Shown: positions 26,768 through 35,641 of the stretch, piece after piece | Layout of the letters: each line of letters begins with the position of its first letter | Position numbering within the stretch: the first letter of the stretch is position 1 | From: Filimonas zeae | GTDB taxonomy: Bacteria; Bacteroidota; Bacteroidia; Chitinophagales; Chitinophagaceae | Direction of reading: 5' to 3' | Length of the DNA stretch: 64,000 bases | NCBI RefSeq assembly: GCF_014641615.1 | Contig: NZ_BMIB01000002.1 | Span: 62,001 to 126,000 of the forward strand | Notes under the pieces: generated by a model | What the model was told of the DNA's origin: nothing | The model's input: only the letters and a program-made list of their open reading frames with translations | Database searches by the model: none | Translations under genes and position numbers: made by a program

Positions 26768-28603
26768 CTACATAACAGGTAATAGTATGTGGCTGGGGTG
26801 CTTATCGTCTGTATAAATACGTAAAACAGCGGGGCCACCATCTGCTATAGTTTGGGTACTCACCTCTTTGCTGCTGCCGTAGTTTATTTCAGAAGCACTA
26901 TTTAACAGGGGGGCTATCAACAATCTCAGGCTGCTACCTTTTTTTATAACCGTAGTTGTCCAAAAAGCATCATCCAATTGTACATGATACACCTGGTCTT
27001 TTACCCAGCTGTGTCTATGGCCTTGCTCAACACTCATAGAAAGCCGCTTATTCTGACTGGTAAGCAAACGCCACTTCCCTTTTTTATCAACTTCCCACCA
27101 GCTTATACGCAAATCTGCATCAGGAACAGATAACGATAGCCAGAGATTTGCTACCGGCGAACCCGTCCAGATAATATCCTTTTCCAAAGGATCAGATTCA
27201 AACGTGAGCCCACTCTTATGCTTTAACAACCCATTTGTACCACCGCCATTTCTGGCAATATCCAGGCTATCTCTTATCAACTCTTTCGTACTCCAGCATA
27301 ATTCCAGGGGCTTACCCTGTCGCTGCTGCCCGGGCAACAGCTTTTTTTTGTGCAGATAATAAGTAATAGTGTCGCTGCACATCTTTTCTACAGAAGGAAA
27401 ATAGCGCCATTTGTTTTCACCCAATACAAATACCGCAACCTTATCCTGTAAAAAAGCTGGCTTTTCACCATTTCGCAAACAATAATGAAACCACTGGCTC
27501 ACCAATTCATTCATATTCAGCGCGGCAGCAGAATCAATGGTAAATCCCTGCATTTGCTTATACACATAACCCGATTGCGCACCATGGTGATTGTAAGGGC
27601 CAATTAACAGATAATGGTTGGCCGCTCCGTTGTCCAAAGCAAACTGATGATGCATACGATAATAATACAAAGCGCCCCGCTGGTCGCTGTCAAAATAACC
27701 TGTAGTAGTTAGTATAGGAATATTAATACGGGCAAACTCCTCTTTTACCGGCGTCATCCGCTGCCAGAAGCTATCTGCCGGAGGATGCACCAGCCATCGC
27801 TGAAATACGCTGTCATAATGCCCCTCAGTTGAATCCAGCCGGTTAAATGCCGCCCCCTTTAGCAGATGACTGGTCACCAACCCGTTCCAGCGCTCCGTAT
27901 TTGTCATCTGTACTGTATCCACGTATTGCCGGTTACGCACATACTTCAGCCACCTCAGCACGTAAGTGGTAAATATGCCGCCGGCATTGGGAAAGTCAAT
28001 ACCCGGTGCAACAGAAGCCTGCGGTACAATAGTTTTTAAAGCAGGATGCAGTTTTTTAACAGCCGCCCACTGTGTAAACCCCAGATAAGAACCGCCATAC
28101 ATGCCTACTTTACCATTACACCATGGTTGCCGGCTTACCCAGTCTATAATATCATAATTATCTGCCGCATCATTTTCAAAGGGATAAAACACACCCTGGG
28201 AGTGCTCTCTGCCACGGGCAAACACTACTATGGCCGCATATCCACTGTCTGCCCAGGCTATACACCGCTTTTTGTCGTAACTGTGTTCATAAGGGTAGCA
28301 GCTCACTACCAGTATTACCGGAAAAGCCCCCTGCTGCCGGGGCCGGGCCATGGTACCGCTTAGTGTTATGCCATCTGTAAGCGTAATACGTACAGCCGTA
28401 TCTACAAAAACGGAGTTTTCCACTGCCGCCAGCCTGGCAGCCACTTTTGCCGTATCTGGCTGGCTATATACCATGGACCCCCATAACAGGCCCATAGCTA
28501 CCAGCAGCAGCATTTTTAGCGGTGCATTCCCCGTGGTTCTCCGGTTGTGGCAGATAGTTTGCTTGTGTTTCTCCGGGCAGCTGTCCTTCCAACTACAATT
28601 CAT
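26768..28603 (-). CDS. CocE/NonD-family hydrolase (X-Pro dipeptidyl-peptidase-like)
   Basis: A 611-residue serine hydrolase. After a hydrophobic leader (about 30-47) come the CocE/NonD alpha/beta core (LSGTMARPRQQGAFPVILV, the conserved W of IIDWVSRQPWCNGKVG and the nucleophile in GMYGGSYLGFTQW) and a C-terminal beta-sandwich (about 390-611) with FESDPLEKDIIWTGSPVANLW, typical of the family. Relatives cleave acyl or peptide bonds, such as cocaine esterase, glutaryl-7-ACA acylases and X-Pro peptidases; the substrate here is unknown. The ATG at 28603 gives an N-terminal arm before the leader; the ATG at 28513 begins exactly at it and is equally plausible. Confidence 0.85.
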   Translation of the reverse strand: MNCSWKDSCPEKHKQTICHNRRTTGNAPLKMLLLVAMGLLWGSMVYSQPDTAKVAARLAAVENSVFVDTAVRITLTDGITLSGTMARPRQQGAFPVILVVSCYPYEHSYDKKRCIAWADSGYAAIVVFARGREHSQGVFYPFENDAADNYDIIDWVSRQPWCNGKVGMYGGSYLGFTQWAAVKKLHPALKTIVPQASVAPGIDFPNAGGIFTTYVLRWLKYVRNRQYVDTVQMTNTERWNGLVTSHLLKGAAFNRLDSTEGHYDSVFQRWLVHPPADSFWQRMTPVKEEFARINIPILTTTGYFDSDQRGALYYYRMHHQFALDNGAANHYLLIGPYNHHGAQSGYVYKQMQGFTIDSAAALNMNELVSQWFHYCLRNGEKPAFLQDKVAVFVLGENKWRYFPSVEKMCSDTITYYLHKKKLLPGQQRQGKPLELCWSTKELIRDSLDIARNGGGTNGLLKHKSGLTFESDPLEKDIIWTGSPVANLWLSLSVPDADLRISWWEVDKKGKWRLLTSQNKRLSMSVEQGHRHSWVKDQVYHVQLDDAFWTTTVIKKGSSLRLLIAPLLNSASEINYGSSKEVSTQTIADGGPAVLRIYTDDKHPSHILLPVM

Positions 28604-28680
28604 ATTATTTTAAAGGTTGGGTGAATGTTGCGCGCAAAGTAATATATATTCAATTTAAAATATCAAACCATCTGCATCTC

Positions 28681-29727
28681 ATGAAATGCTCCATCCTGTC
28701 TGCCTTCTTTTTTTGCTGTGCATCCTCCTTTGCCCAGCAAAAAAGTATTCCCCTTAGTACTTCTCTTACCAATAGTAAGCTGTTTGAAAAAGCGTTTAAT
28801 AACGATACCATACAACTGCTCGATTTTAAAAGCGGCGGTAACACCGGAGGCTTATTTGTTTTGTATCAGAAAAGTGATACGCTCAACTTTAAAAATGCCT
28901 TTTACAGCAACCACCCCGACAGAGAAAATTACATACTGCAGGGCCTGGCCTATTACGAAAAAAAGCCCGGCGCCTGGCGGCTGAAATTTGCCAACGATTA
29001 CGCCTTGTTCTGCGCCAGCTGTAATAACATGCATGGGTATGATATGAATGTACATAAAGACACGGTGCAGCTATCCATTACCTGGGGGCCTAACAGTTTT
29101 TCTTCTACCGAAACGTATTGGTTTAACTGGCGTCCGGCGCTTAAACGCTGGCAGCTGAGCAGAACAAAAGCAAACGGATCGGACGATGCCGGTGAAGAGC
29201 GCCGCATATATCAGGAATTCAACAGCAACAGTAACGTTTTTCTGGACAATTATGTAGCAGAAACCCTGCTGTCTGAACAGCCATCCGGCACTACCGCCGG
29301 TGCGCTTTCTCTTTATTATAAACCGGGCAATTATAAGGGGTTGCTTGATTCTTTGTATCGGGTACCGCAAAGCAGCTTTCCTATGCTGCCTTTTGTATTC
29401 AGCACTACAGATGCCACCTATTTTAACAATGAACCCATTACAGGCAAACAGGTACAAAGCGCGAACGATGTGGGCTATTTTCTGGAACAGGCCAATAGCC
29501 TGGCAGTAGCGGAAATAATATTGAAACAGGTAATTGAGGCCTTTCCTAAAAGAGAAGTTGCCTATTATAATCTGGGTGATGTATACCTGAAACAAGGTAA
29601 CAAAGCACTGGCTGCAGTAAACTATAACATTTACATTAACCTGATGACGGAAAGAAAACTGCAAAGCAAAATACCGAAGAAGGTACAGGATTTTGTAAAC
29701 GCCAACCGGGGGCTTCTGAGTAATTAA
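28681..29727 (+). CDS. Exported TPR-containing protein of unknown function
   Basis: A 348-residue protein with a signal peptide (MKCSILSAFFFCCASSFAQ). The middle is beta-rich with no family I recognise. The C-terminus (about 265-345) contains tetratricopeptide-like helices (YYNLGDVYLKQGNKALAAVNYN). The start at 28681 is chosen because the signal peptide begins there; the open frame begins 20 codons earlier at 28621. It is divergent from the CocE gene with a 77-bp shared promoter region and converges with yqgE. Confidence 0.75.
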   Translation: MKCSILSAFFFCCASSFAQQKSIPLSTSLTNSKLFEKAFNNDTIQLLDFKSGGNTGGLFVLYQKSDTLNFKNAFYSNHPDRENYILQGLAYYEKKPGAWRLKFANDYALFCASCNNMHGYDMNVHKDTVQLSITWGPNSFSSTETYWFNWRPALKRWQLSRTKANGSDDAGEERRIYQEFNSNSNVFLDNYVAETLLSEQPSGTTAGALSLYYKPGNYKGLLDSLYRVPQSSFPMLPFVFSTTDATYFNNEPITGKQVQSANDVGYFLEQANSLAVAEIILKQVIEAFPKREVAYYNLGDVYLKQGNKALAAVNYNIYINLMTERKLQSKIPKKVQDFVNANRGLLSN

Positions 29728-29765
29728 CCACAGCCAACAGTTGTGTACAAATACCAACAGCATTA

Positions 29766-29813
29766 CCAACAGGCAGGATATAATAACCTATCGGAACATA
29801 TCCTGCCCGTTGG
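29766..29813. terminator. Long hairpin at the convergent TPR-protein / yqgE ends
   Basis: CCAAC-a-GGCAGGATAT (29766-29781) pairs with ATATCCTGCC-c-GTTGG (29798-29813): 15 base pairs with one mismatch and a 16-nt loop. The right arm lies inside the yqgE 3' coding end. There is no U-tract, so terminator function is tentative. Confidence 0.5.
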
Positions 29814-30231
29814 TTACTTCCCAGCTACCCTCTTCTATTTCCGCTTCCAGTTCTGCGGTATCCCAGCCACAGTAACCCAGAAATATTTTCACATCCTGTT
29901 CTGTAAGCTTACTGTTGTTAATAGCCTTTACTGCTGCAGCAAAATCGCCACCCAGAAATACACCCTCACAAACAGGTTCGCCACCCGTAACAATATCCGG
30001 ACGGCGATGTATAAAGTACAGGTGCTCCCTGTCTACCGGGCCACCATCATATATAGGAAAGGGCAGGCCGTTCTTAAACTCCGCTAACTGATTCAACGTA
30101 CGCTCAAAACGCTTGTTTATCACAAAACCCATAGCACCTTTATCGTTATACTGTGTAATCAGCAATGCAGCTGCTTCAAAAAAAGTATCTTTCAGCAGGG
30201 AGGTAGCGGTAATAATGGTTCCTGTTTTCAT
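29788..30231 (-). CDS. YqgE/AlgH family protein
   Basis: A 147-residue cytoplasmic protein, somewhat shorter than the usual 180 or so. It has the family blocks GTIITATSLLKDTFFEAAALLI, GAMGFVINK, a GGPV segment (IYDGGPVDREHLYFIH) and FLGYCGWDTAELEAEI. The biochemical function of YqgE is unsettled; AlgH was proposed as a regulator. It is followed on the same strand, further upstream, by a DUF1398 gene 40 bp away and may be co-transcribed with it. Confidence 0.92.
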   Translation of the reverse strand: MKTGTIITATSLLKDTFFEAAALLITQYNDKGAMGFVINKRFERTLNQLAEFKNGLPFPIYDGGPVDREHLYFIHRRPDIVTGGEPVCEGVFLGGDFAAAVKAINNSKLTEQDVKIFLGYCGWDTAELEAEIEEGSWEVTNGQDMFR

Positions 30232-30271
30232 CCGTTAAAAGTAGGTTTAAAATAACAAAACTGTAAAGGCG

Positions 30272-30670
30272 TCATACCATCACATCCGGCACCTTCTCCT
30301 GCAACAATTCATTGCCTGCGGTATCGTAGTAAGTACAGGTCATTTTATCCAGGCACACCACCCACTTCTCCACCCCATGCTCCGCGCAATGGCCGCAAAA
30401 AGTAAGATAGTCCGTTGCTCCCTGCTGGTGTTCGCGCAGGCGTTGGGCAAAAGCCGTTACGTTGGCGGTGGCAGCAATATCCAGCGGGCCGTATTGGGCA
30501 ACCGCTACCTGCTTCTCTTCTCCGGCACCATAGTAATCGGTATGCCCGTCAGTAACCCAGGTTTCATAATAGCCCACACCCAGGTTTTTAAGATCGCGGA
30601 TATAAGCGGGAAAATCTGCACCGGATTTTACTTTGGCGTGTGCCGCCTTAATTGCTTCAATGGTAAACAT
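30272..30670 (-). CDS. DUF1398 domain protein
   Basis: A 132-residue soluble protein matching the DUF1398 (YbcV-like) pattern: IKAAHAKVKSGADFPAYIRDLKNLGVGYYETWV, then DGHTDYYG and a C-terminal CGVEKWVVCLDKMTCTYYD-like strand pair (here HGVEKWVVCLDKMTCTYYD). Function is unknown. It lies 40 bp upstream of yqgE on the same strand; no terminator is visible between them. Confidence 0.88.
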   Translation of the reverse strand: MFTIEAIKAAHAKVKSGADFPAYIRDLKNLGVGYYETWVTDGHTDYYGAGEEKQVAVAQYGPLDIAATANVTAFAQRLREHQQGATDYLTFCGHCAEHGVEKWVVCLDKMTCTYYDTAGNELLQEKVPDVMV

Positions 30671-30741
30671 GGTTCATTCGTTTTATCTGATGCCACAAAA
30701 CTCAGCCATCCGTTACTGCCGGCATTGTAAAAAATCGTTTA

Positions 30742-31506
30742 TTACAAAAAGCGCTTAAAACGTTCGGGCGTTTCGCCGGTAAACCGTTTAAAGTATTTGA
30801 TAAAATGCGCCTGATCAAAGTACTGATATTCATAACACAGCTCTGTAAGCGACCGCCCTTTATGCATATTTTGCAGCACGGTGTTAAAGCGCACTATAGA
30901 AGCAAACTTTTTAGGGGTAGTACCCACCAGCTTACGAAAACGTTTCTCCAGGGGGCTCTGGCTTATAAACAGGCTTTCATTCAGCTGCCGTATCTGAATA
31001 TTCCCACCTGAGGCGTATATCAGCCGCACAGCTTCCGCTACCAGCGTATCGGGTGCCTGCTCCCTCACCTGTTGCATAAAAAAATGGTTCAGCAGTTGTA
31101 TGCGTTGTGCATCGGTAGTTGCCAGGGCCAGCTGCTCTTCTACGGCTGCTGTGTCATCTGCATTCAGCACATCGGGTAGTGCTACACTCTGGTTAAACAA
31201 TGCATGGGCGGGGCAGCGGGAAAACTGCATCCAGCCGGTTTCGGTAAAAAACACCAGCAGGGTACCAATACCTGCCGAGTTTTTAAACAGTTTATAACTA
31301 TCTGAAATACCCGTTATACCCGCAGCCAGCAAACGTTCGCTGCCATCTGCTGTACAAACCGAAAGCTGCCCGCGGTACTGAAAGCCCATTACAAGGCCAG
31401 ATGAGGGAAACACCTTGTATTGTGTTTCCGCTGCATTCTCCGATATTACATAATACTTAATGTACGCACGGAGCCTGGGGGCCGGTAATATTTTTTCAAA
31501 CCGCAT
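30742..31506 (-). CDS. AraC-family transcriptional regulator
   Basis: A 254-residue regulator. An N-terminal sensing region resembling the DUF6597/AraC-binding type (RFEKILPAPRLRAYIKYYV) is followed by the C-terminal double HTH (about 155-254) with ISQSPLEKRFRKLVGTTPKKFASIVRFN and FDQAHFIKYFKRFTGETPERF. The start at 31506 (MRFEK) fits homology; a further ATG at 31557 adds 17 unrelated residues. It is monocistronic and its target is unknown. Confidence 0.9.
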   Translation of the reverse strand: MRFEKILPAPRLRAYIKYYVISENAAETQYKVFPSSGLVMGFQYRGQLSVCTADGSERLLAAGITGISDSYKLFKNSAGIGTLLVFFTETGWMQFSRCPAHALFNQSVALPDVLNADDTAAVEEQLALATTDAQRIQLLNHFFMQQVREQAPDTLVAEAVRLIYASGGNIQIRQLNESLFISQSPLEKRFRKLVGTTPKKFASIVRFNTVLQNMHKGRSLTELCYEYQYFDQAHFIKYFKRFTGETPERFKRFL

Positions 31507-31602
31507 GTACCTGTAAAGTACCGCATTTTTGCGCAACCCACGCACAGAAAGCGCCATAACGGGTTACGATAAACAAAGCACCAGGGGCAGCGGGCCTTAT
31601 AC

Positions 31603-32235
31603 TTACTTTTTACGCCCCACAAAGCGCACTACAGCACCTTCTCCGTTATGATATGCGCCCTCTGCCAAATGAATAACCGTTTCTTCCAGCAACAGTATGT
31701 CGTAGTCAGCAAACCACACCTGTATCTCCGCTTTTGACAAAAGCATATCCACTTCCTTAGGGCCACCTACGGCGGGGTTGGCCTGGTTAAACACCAGATG
31801 CGCTTTGCTAAATGCCTCCAGCAGTACCATACCGCCGGGCCGCAGGCAGGCGGAAAGGGTATTATAAAATGCAGCTTTCTCATCAGCTTCCACATGGGCA
31901 TAAATAAGGCCGATAGCATCAAAGCTGGCAGGTGTAAACTGCAGACTATCCAAAGCACCCACCAGATAAGTAATTTCAACCCCACTTTCCACGGCCAGCT
32001 GCAGCGCCTTATTACGGCCCGCTTCGCTGATGTCAAAGGCCGTTACCTGCCAGCCCTGTGTAGCTGCATATACCCCGTTTCTGCCCTCCCCCTCTGCCGG
32101 CATCAACAGTTTACCTGGTGTAAACCGGGCCAGCCATTCTTTAAAAAAAGAGTTAGGTTCTTTGCCGTAGGCATAGGCTGCCTGCCTGTAACGCTCATTC
32201 CATTTTTGCTGATAAGCTTCTGAAAACGTAGTCAT
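31603..32235 (-). CDS. Class I SAM-dependent methyltransferase
   Basis: A 210-residue cytoplasmic methyltransferase. Motif I appears as LLMPAEGEGRNGVYAATQGW (glycine-rich SAM loop), followed by VTAFDISEAGRNKAL with the acidic residue that binds ribose, and a post-motif FDAIGLIYAHVEADEK. The overall pattern resembles TehB/thiopurine-like methyltransferases in Bacteroidota annotated only as class I. The substrate is unknown. An exact -7 box lies 19 bp upstream of the ATG. Confidence 0.88.
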   Translation of the reverse strand: MTTFSEAYQQKWNERYRQAAYAYGKEPNSFFKEWLARFTPGKLLMPAEGEGRNGVYAATQGWQVTAFDISEAGRNKALQLAVESGVEITYLVGALDSLQFTPASFDAIGLIYAHVEADEKAAFYNTLSACLRPGGMVLLEAFSKAHLVFNQANPAVGGPKEVDMLLSKAEIQVWFADYDILLLEETVIHLAEGAYHNGEGAVVRFVGRKK

Positions 32236-32253
32236 AACTATTGATTAATAACA

Positions 32254-32261
32254 CAAAGCTA
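32254..32261 (-). promoter_or_regulatory. -7 promoter box TAGCTTTG for the methyltransferase
   Basis: Exact TAnnTTTG match on the minus strand, 18 bp before the ATG at 32235, predicting a leader of about 12 nt. Confidence 0.5.
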
Positions 32262-32309
32262 TCACGCCCTTCAACCGGCAAGCAGGACGAAAATGAAGTT
32301 TAGTGGTAC

Positions 32310-33185
32310 TTATCTGCACTTCCGGCGAAAGGCTTCGGGGGCAATACCGGTATGCCTTTTAAAAAAGCGGATAAAATAAGAAGCATCTTCAAAGCCCAGC
32401 GCCGTAGCTATGCGGGCAACGGTTTCACCGGTACATAGCAGCCGTCTCTTTGCCTCCAGCACTACATAGTCGCTAATTACCTGCGAAGCGGTTTTGCCCT
32501 GCATCTGTTTAACAATGGCATTTAACTGGTATATGCTCAGGTGCATCATGGCCGCATACGCTGCTACCGGTTTGTTAAAGGGCGCATACTTTTCCAGCAG
32601 GGCCTCAAACTCCTGCATGCGCTGTTGTATATACAAATTACCGCTGCCCTCATACCGCACCGCTGCCTGGCGTATCAGCCGCGCAAACAGTATACTCAGG
32701 TGCGCCAGTATCACTTCGCGGTACCCTTCCCTGCCATGTGCAGCTTCTTCAAATACAGCTGTTACCAAAGTATATACTTCCCTAAACAGGCCCTCCTGTA
32801 GCGGGTAATAGTTTACACTGGCAGCTTTTTGCAGCAGGTGCTCAAAACCCTTCTCCTGCAAAAAGTAAAACTGCCTTTCAAACTGTATCATATATCCGGT
32901 ACTGTCAGCCTCCAGGCGCAACTGGTGTACCTGTCCGGGGCGCATAAAAAACAGGGTATAGTTTCCTACCGGGTAAGCAGTAAAATCAATAATATGTTCA
33001 CCAGCCCCACGCGCTGTTATCAGCAGGTAAAAGAAATTATGCCGGTGCGCCTCCTGCCGCATCTCTTCCCCACCTGTTAACTCGCTCAGGCTCCTGACAG
33101 CAAAGCTGTCGGCTGGCGTGGCAGCGCGCGGTGTGCCCATGTTTCTAACCGGTATTCCCTTCATTACAAGCCCAAACTTAGGCAT
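32310..33185 (-). CDS. AraC-family transcriptional regulator, divergent from hydrolase
   Basis: A 291-residue regulator. The N-terminal cupin-like ligand domain (about 40-150: RHNFFYLLITARGAGEHIIDF, GQVHQLRLEADSTGYMIQF) is followed by a double HTH (about 195-291) with LSIYQLNAIVKQMQGKTASQVISDYVVLEAKRRL and FEDASYFIRFFKRHTGIAPEAFR. It is divergent from the alpha/beta hydrolase at 33433, the usual layout for a regulator and its target. A near-palindromic 16-mer lies 23 bp upstream of its start. Confidence 0.92.
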   Translation of the reverse strand: MPKFGLVMKGIPVRNMGTPRAATPADSFAVRSLSELTGGEEMRQEAHRHNFFYLLITARGAGEHIIDFTAYPVGNYTLFFMRPGQVHQLRLEADSTGYMIQFERQFYFLQEKGFEHLLQKAASVNYYPLQEGLFREVYTLVTAVFEEAAHGREGYREVILAHLSILFARLIRQAAVRYEGSGNLYIQQRMQEFEALLEKYAPFNKPVAAYAAMMHLSIYQLNAIVKQMQGKTASQVISDYVVLEAKRRLLCTGETVARIATALGFEDASYFIRFFKRHTGIAPEAFRRKCR

Positions 33186-33207
33186 TTAACCCGAACAGCA
33201 TTTTTCC

Positions 33208-33223
33208 GTATAGTAGCTAATAC
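33208..33223. promoter_or_regulatory. Candidate operator, partial palindrome GTATAGTAGCTAATAC
   Basis: The ends GTAT/ATAC and centre TAGCTA are symmetric, 23 bp upstream of the AraC-family ATG at 33185, in the divergent interval with the hydrolase. Possible autoregulatory site; inferred only. Confidence 0.3.
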
Positions 33224-33359
33224 CATAACGCCGGTGCCACAGAAGCGGCAACAGCTTTCTGCAGCTGGTGTAAGCACGCCCCAATCATGCATTTACCCTG
33301 TATTATTTTATTGATATCTGATATAAAACCACTGATGCCAGAAGCCAGGATAACCATTT

Positions 33360-33367
33360 TATATTTG
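33360..33367 (+). promoter_or_regulatory. -7 promoter box TATATTTG for the hydrolase
   Basis: Exact TAnnTTTG match 65 bp upstream of the ATG at 33433, predicting a leader of about 58 nt. That leader contains a small hairpin, GGGGA (33382-33386) with TCCCC (33394-33398). Confidence 0.5.
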
Positions 33368-33432
33368 ACATGCATGCCTACGGGGACGGCGCATCCCCAC
33401 ACATAAAAAACAATATCAAAAATTTTCAGACA

Positions 33433-34338
33433 ATGAAAAATAAAACTACCTACCACTTCATTGACATCAATGGGGTTAATATCTTTTACCGCGAAGCAGG
33501 TGCTAAAAATGCGCCCACCCTTGTGCTGCTGCATGGCTATCCTGCCTCGTCGCACATGTTTCGCAACCTGATAAATGAATTATCAGATAAATACCATCTG
33601 ATAGCCCCGGACTATCCTGGCTATGGCAGAAGTGAGCAGCCACCTATTGCAGATTTTGCTTACACTTTCGACAACTTTGCCAACATTATCGAAGCATTGC
33701 TGGAAAAGCTGAACATATCAAAGTACAGCTTGTACCTGATGGATTATGGAGCACCGGTGGGCTGGAGAGTGGCTGCCAAACACCCGGAAAACATTGAAAC
33801 GCTGATTGTACAAAACGGATGCGCGTATGAAGAAGGGCTGGAAACTTTCTGGGATCCTTTCAAAGCCTATTGGAAAGACCACAACGATAAGGAAGCAGAA
33901 AAAACCTTAAGCACCTTCCATAGCCCTGATGGCTTAAAATGGCAGTATACGCATGGAGTGCCTGATCCGCTGGTGGTAAGCCCCGATAACTGGGAAATAG
34001 ACCTGCGCCATCTGGAGCGTCCTGAAAACGGACAGATTCAGTTAGATCTGTTTTACGATTACGGCACCAACCCTCCTAAATATCCTGAATGGCAGCAGTA
34101 TTTCCGCACCTACAATCCGGAGATGCTGATTGTATACGGAAAGAATGATTATATATTCCCTGTAAGTGGCGCAGAAGCTTATAAAAAGGATATAAAAAAC
34201 CTGGAATACCATCTGTTTGATGCAGGACATTTTGCGCTGGAAAGCCACGGCGATGAAATTGCCGCGGTTATTAAAGACTTTTTAGACCGCAAAGTAACCG
34301 CTAAGCGCAGCAAACCGGTAAGCAGCGCCGCTAACTAA
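33433..34338 (+). CDS. Alpha/beta hydrolase, haloalkane dehalogenase / epoxide hydrolase-like (Asp nucleophile)
   Basis: A 301-residue cytoplasmic hydrolase. The oxyanion motif is HGYP (34-37). The nucleophile elbow is LMDYGAPVGW with Asp104 rather than Ser, and the rest of the triad is probably Asp239 (VYGKND) and His266 (DAGHF). Asp nucleophiles occur in haloalkane dehalogenases, epoxide hydrolases and fluoroacetate dehalogenases; the substrate is unknown. The start at 33433 is set by homology. A paralogue at 41550 shares the same layout and many blocks (YREAG, SSHMFRNLI, DYPG, YTFDN). It is divergent from an AraC regulator and ends at a clear terminator. Confidence 0.88.
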   Translation: MKNKTTYHFIDINGVNIFYREAGAKNAPTLVLLHGYPASSHMFRNLINELSDKYHLIAPDYPGYGRSEQPPIADFAYTFDNFANIIEALLEKLNISKYSLYLMDYGAPVGWRVAAKHPENIETLIVQNGCAYEEGLETFWDPFKAYWKDHNDKEAEKTLSTFHSPDGLKWQYTHGVPDPLVVSPDNWEIDLRHLERPENGQIQLDLFYDYGTNPPKYPEWQQYFRTYNPEMLIVYGKNDYIFPVSGAEAYKKDIKNLEYHLFDAGHFALESHGDEIAAVIKDFLDRKVTAKRSKPVSSAAN

Positions 34339-34367
34339 CAAACACGCTGATAAAAGGAATAAAACAG

Positions 34368-34393
34368 GCAGAGGTAGCAAAAACTACCTCTGC
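34368..34393. terminator. Bidirectional Rho-independent terminator
   Basis: Perfect 10-bp stem GCAGAGGTAG / CTACCTCTGC with a 6-nt loop followed by TTTT. The mirror side is also T-rich on the minus strand (CTGTTTTATT), serving the convergent bestrophin gene. Confidence 0.92.
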
Positions 34394-34403
34394 TTTTATC
34401 CGT

Positions 34404-35429
34404 TTACAGCAACACCGGCCCTTTCGATTGTATCGCTTCGGGAATAACTGTATCTCCTATTATCTGCAGCATATCTATTTCAATAGCCCGGCAAATAGAA
34501 AGCATAGGCGTATCGTTATAAAGACCTTCAAACGGGTTTTCAGAATAATCGCCAATCATTTCCATTACCACATATACCCAACCCACCACTACCCCTACCG
34601 GCACGCTCAGCCATACACCAGCCGCTCCCAGCCGGCTAAACTCGCCCACTATACCAAAAGGCAGCAGAAAAATAAATATGCATACAAACAGAAAACTAAA
34701 GCTGGCATACTTGCGCGGAAAAGGGGTTTGCTTTATCCGCTCTACCTTACTCTGTTCTGCATAAAAGTTATTAAGCGTATGCTGAATATCAATCTGCTGT
34801 ATCATGTTAACCACCTTATCTCTGTAAAGCGCCTGTACAGTGCGGCTTTGCATATTCAGTAACTGTGCGGCCTTATTAAAAGCCCCCTGTAACTCCTGCT
34901 GTTCCGTTGCAGACAGGTAGGTCTGTTGCTGCACCTGTTCCAGCTCTGCCTTAAAAAGCTGGTTTATTCTGGCTCGGCGCTGCCGGTTATGATAGGCCAT
35001 TCGCCAGCGGCTTTGTAAACAGGCATGCTCCCACTGCGCCGGCACCAGCAACTGTTCGCGAAGCTGGTACAGGTAAGCAATATGGCGGTACACAAGCTGG
35101 CGTCTTATAGCTGCCGCATCATTACCGGCCATTTCTTCTGAGCGGTAGTTTTTTACCATAACCGCAAATACCCGGCTGTCGGCCGCAATATCACTCCATA
35201 TTTTTCTGGCTTCCCAAAGCCGGTCGTACGACTGATTGTTTTTAAACCCCACATAAAAAGCAACAGCCGTACCCACCAGCGAAAGCGGCAACCAGGGCAG
35301 GGCCAGCCAGCTGCAATGCGTAAAATAACAAACACAGGCCACCAGCAGCATCCATGCCGTAAGCCAGGGTAAATGGTGCCCGGTAAAATCGTAAACAGTA
35401 CTAAGCGAAAGTGTCTTTTTAATAAGCAT
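34404..35429 (-). CDS. Bestrophin-family ion channel protein (UPF0187)
   Basis: A 341-residue membrane protein of the bestrophin / YneE-like family, pentameric ion channels of the inner membrane. Diagnostic blocks are LPWLPLSLVGTAVAFYVGFKNNQSYDRLWEARKIW near residues 50-80, where the NNxxYxRxWE motif lies, and NPFEGLYNDTPMLSICRAIEIDMLQIIG near the C-terminus. Four hydrophobic segments are visible. Start at 35429 begins the family alignment; an ATG at 35477 adds 16 residues. A 15-bp palindromic motif shared with two other sites lies 59 bp upstream. Confidence 0.9.
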   Translation of the reverse strand: MLIKKTLSLSTVYDFTGHHLPWLTAWMLLVACVCYFTHCSWLALPWLPLSLVGTAVAFYVGFKNNQSYDRLWEARKIWSDIAADSRVFAVMVKNYRSEEMAGNDAAAIRRQLVYRHIAYLYQLREQLLVPAQWEHACLQSRWRMAYHNRQRRARINQLFKAELEQVQQQTYLSATEQQELQGAFNKAAQLLNMQSRTVQALYRDKVVNMIQQIDIQHTLNNFYAEQSKVERIKQTPFPRKYASFSFLFVCIFIFLLPFGIVGEFSRLGAAGVWLSVPVGVVVGWVYVVMEMIGDYSENPFEGLYNDTPMLSICRAIEIDMLQIIGDTVIPEAIQSKGPVLL

Positions 35430-35487
35430 ATCTGAATGATTACTTTCAAAATTCACCTGCCCCCACCTTACCTGCAAACAACTTGTA

Positions 35488-35502
35488 TAATGGCTGCTAT
35501 TA
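35488..35502. promoter_or_regulatory. Shared palindromic motif TAATGGCTGCTATTA, copy 1
   Basis: Imperfect palindrome, 59 bp upstream of the bestrophin ATG. The identical 15-mer recurs at 37462-37476 and a 13/15 copy at 35565-35579, all in promoter regions. Candidate operator of a local regulator. Confidence 0.45.
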
Positions 35503-35564
35503 CTTTTTTCATGCCAGTCCTTTACGGTTCAGGCACAATACATCCACGCCCGGTATTATTTTTC

Positions 35565-35579
35565 TGATAGCTGCTATTA
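35565..35579. promoter_or_regulatory. Shared palindromic motif TGATAGCTGCTATTA, copy 2
   Basis: Two mismatches from the copies at 35488 and 37462 and more symmetric than they are (core ATAGCTGCTAT is a perfect palindrome). It lies 62 bp upstream of the proline iminopeptidase-like ATG, mirroring copy 1 upstream of bestrophin. Confidence 0.45.
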
Positions 35580-35641
35580 ACATAGTAATAAAGTATCAGC
35601 CGTTAGCATCTTCACCTTTGCGCTTTGTAAACCAATAGCAT

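Noticed and set aside
29071..29769. 232-codon minus-strand open frame antisense to the TPR protein gene
   Set aside because: Low-complexity, Tyr/Ile/Phe-rich composition typical of an antisense shadow; the plus-strand protein has a signal peptide and TPR helices.
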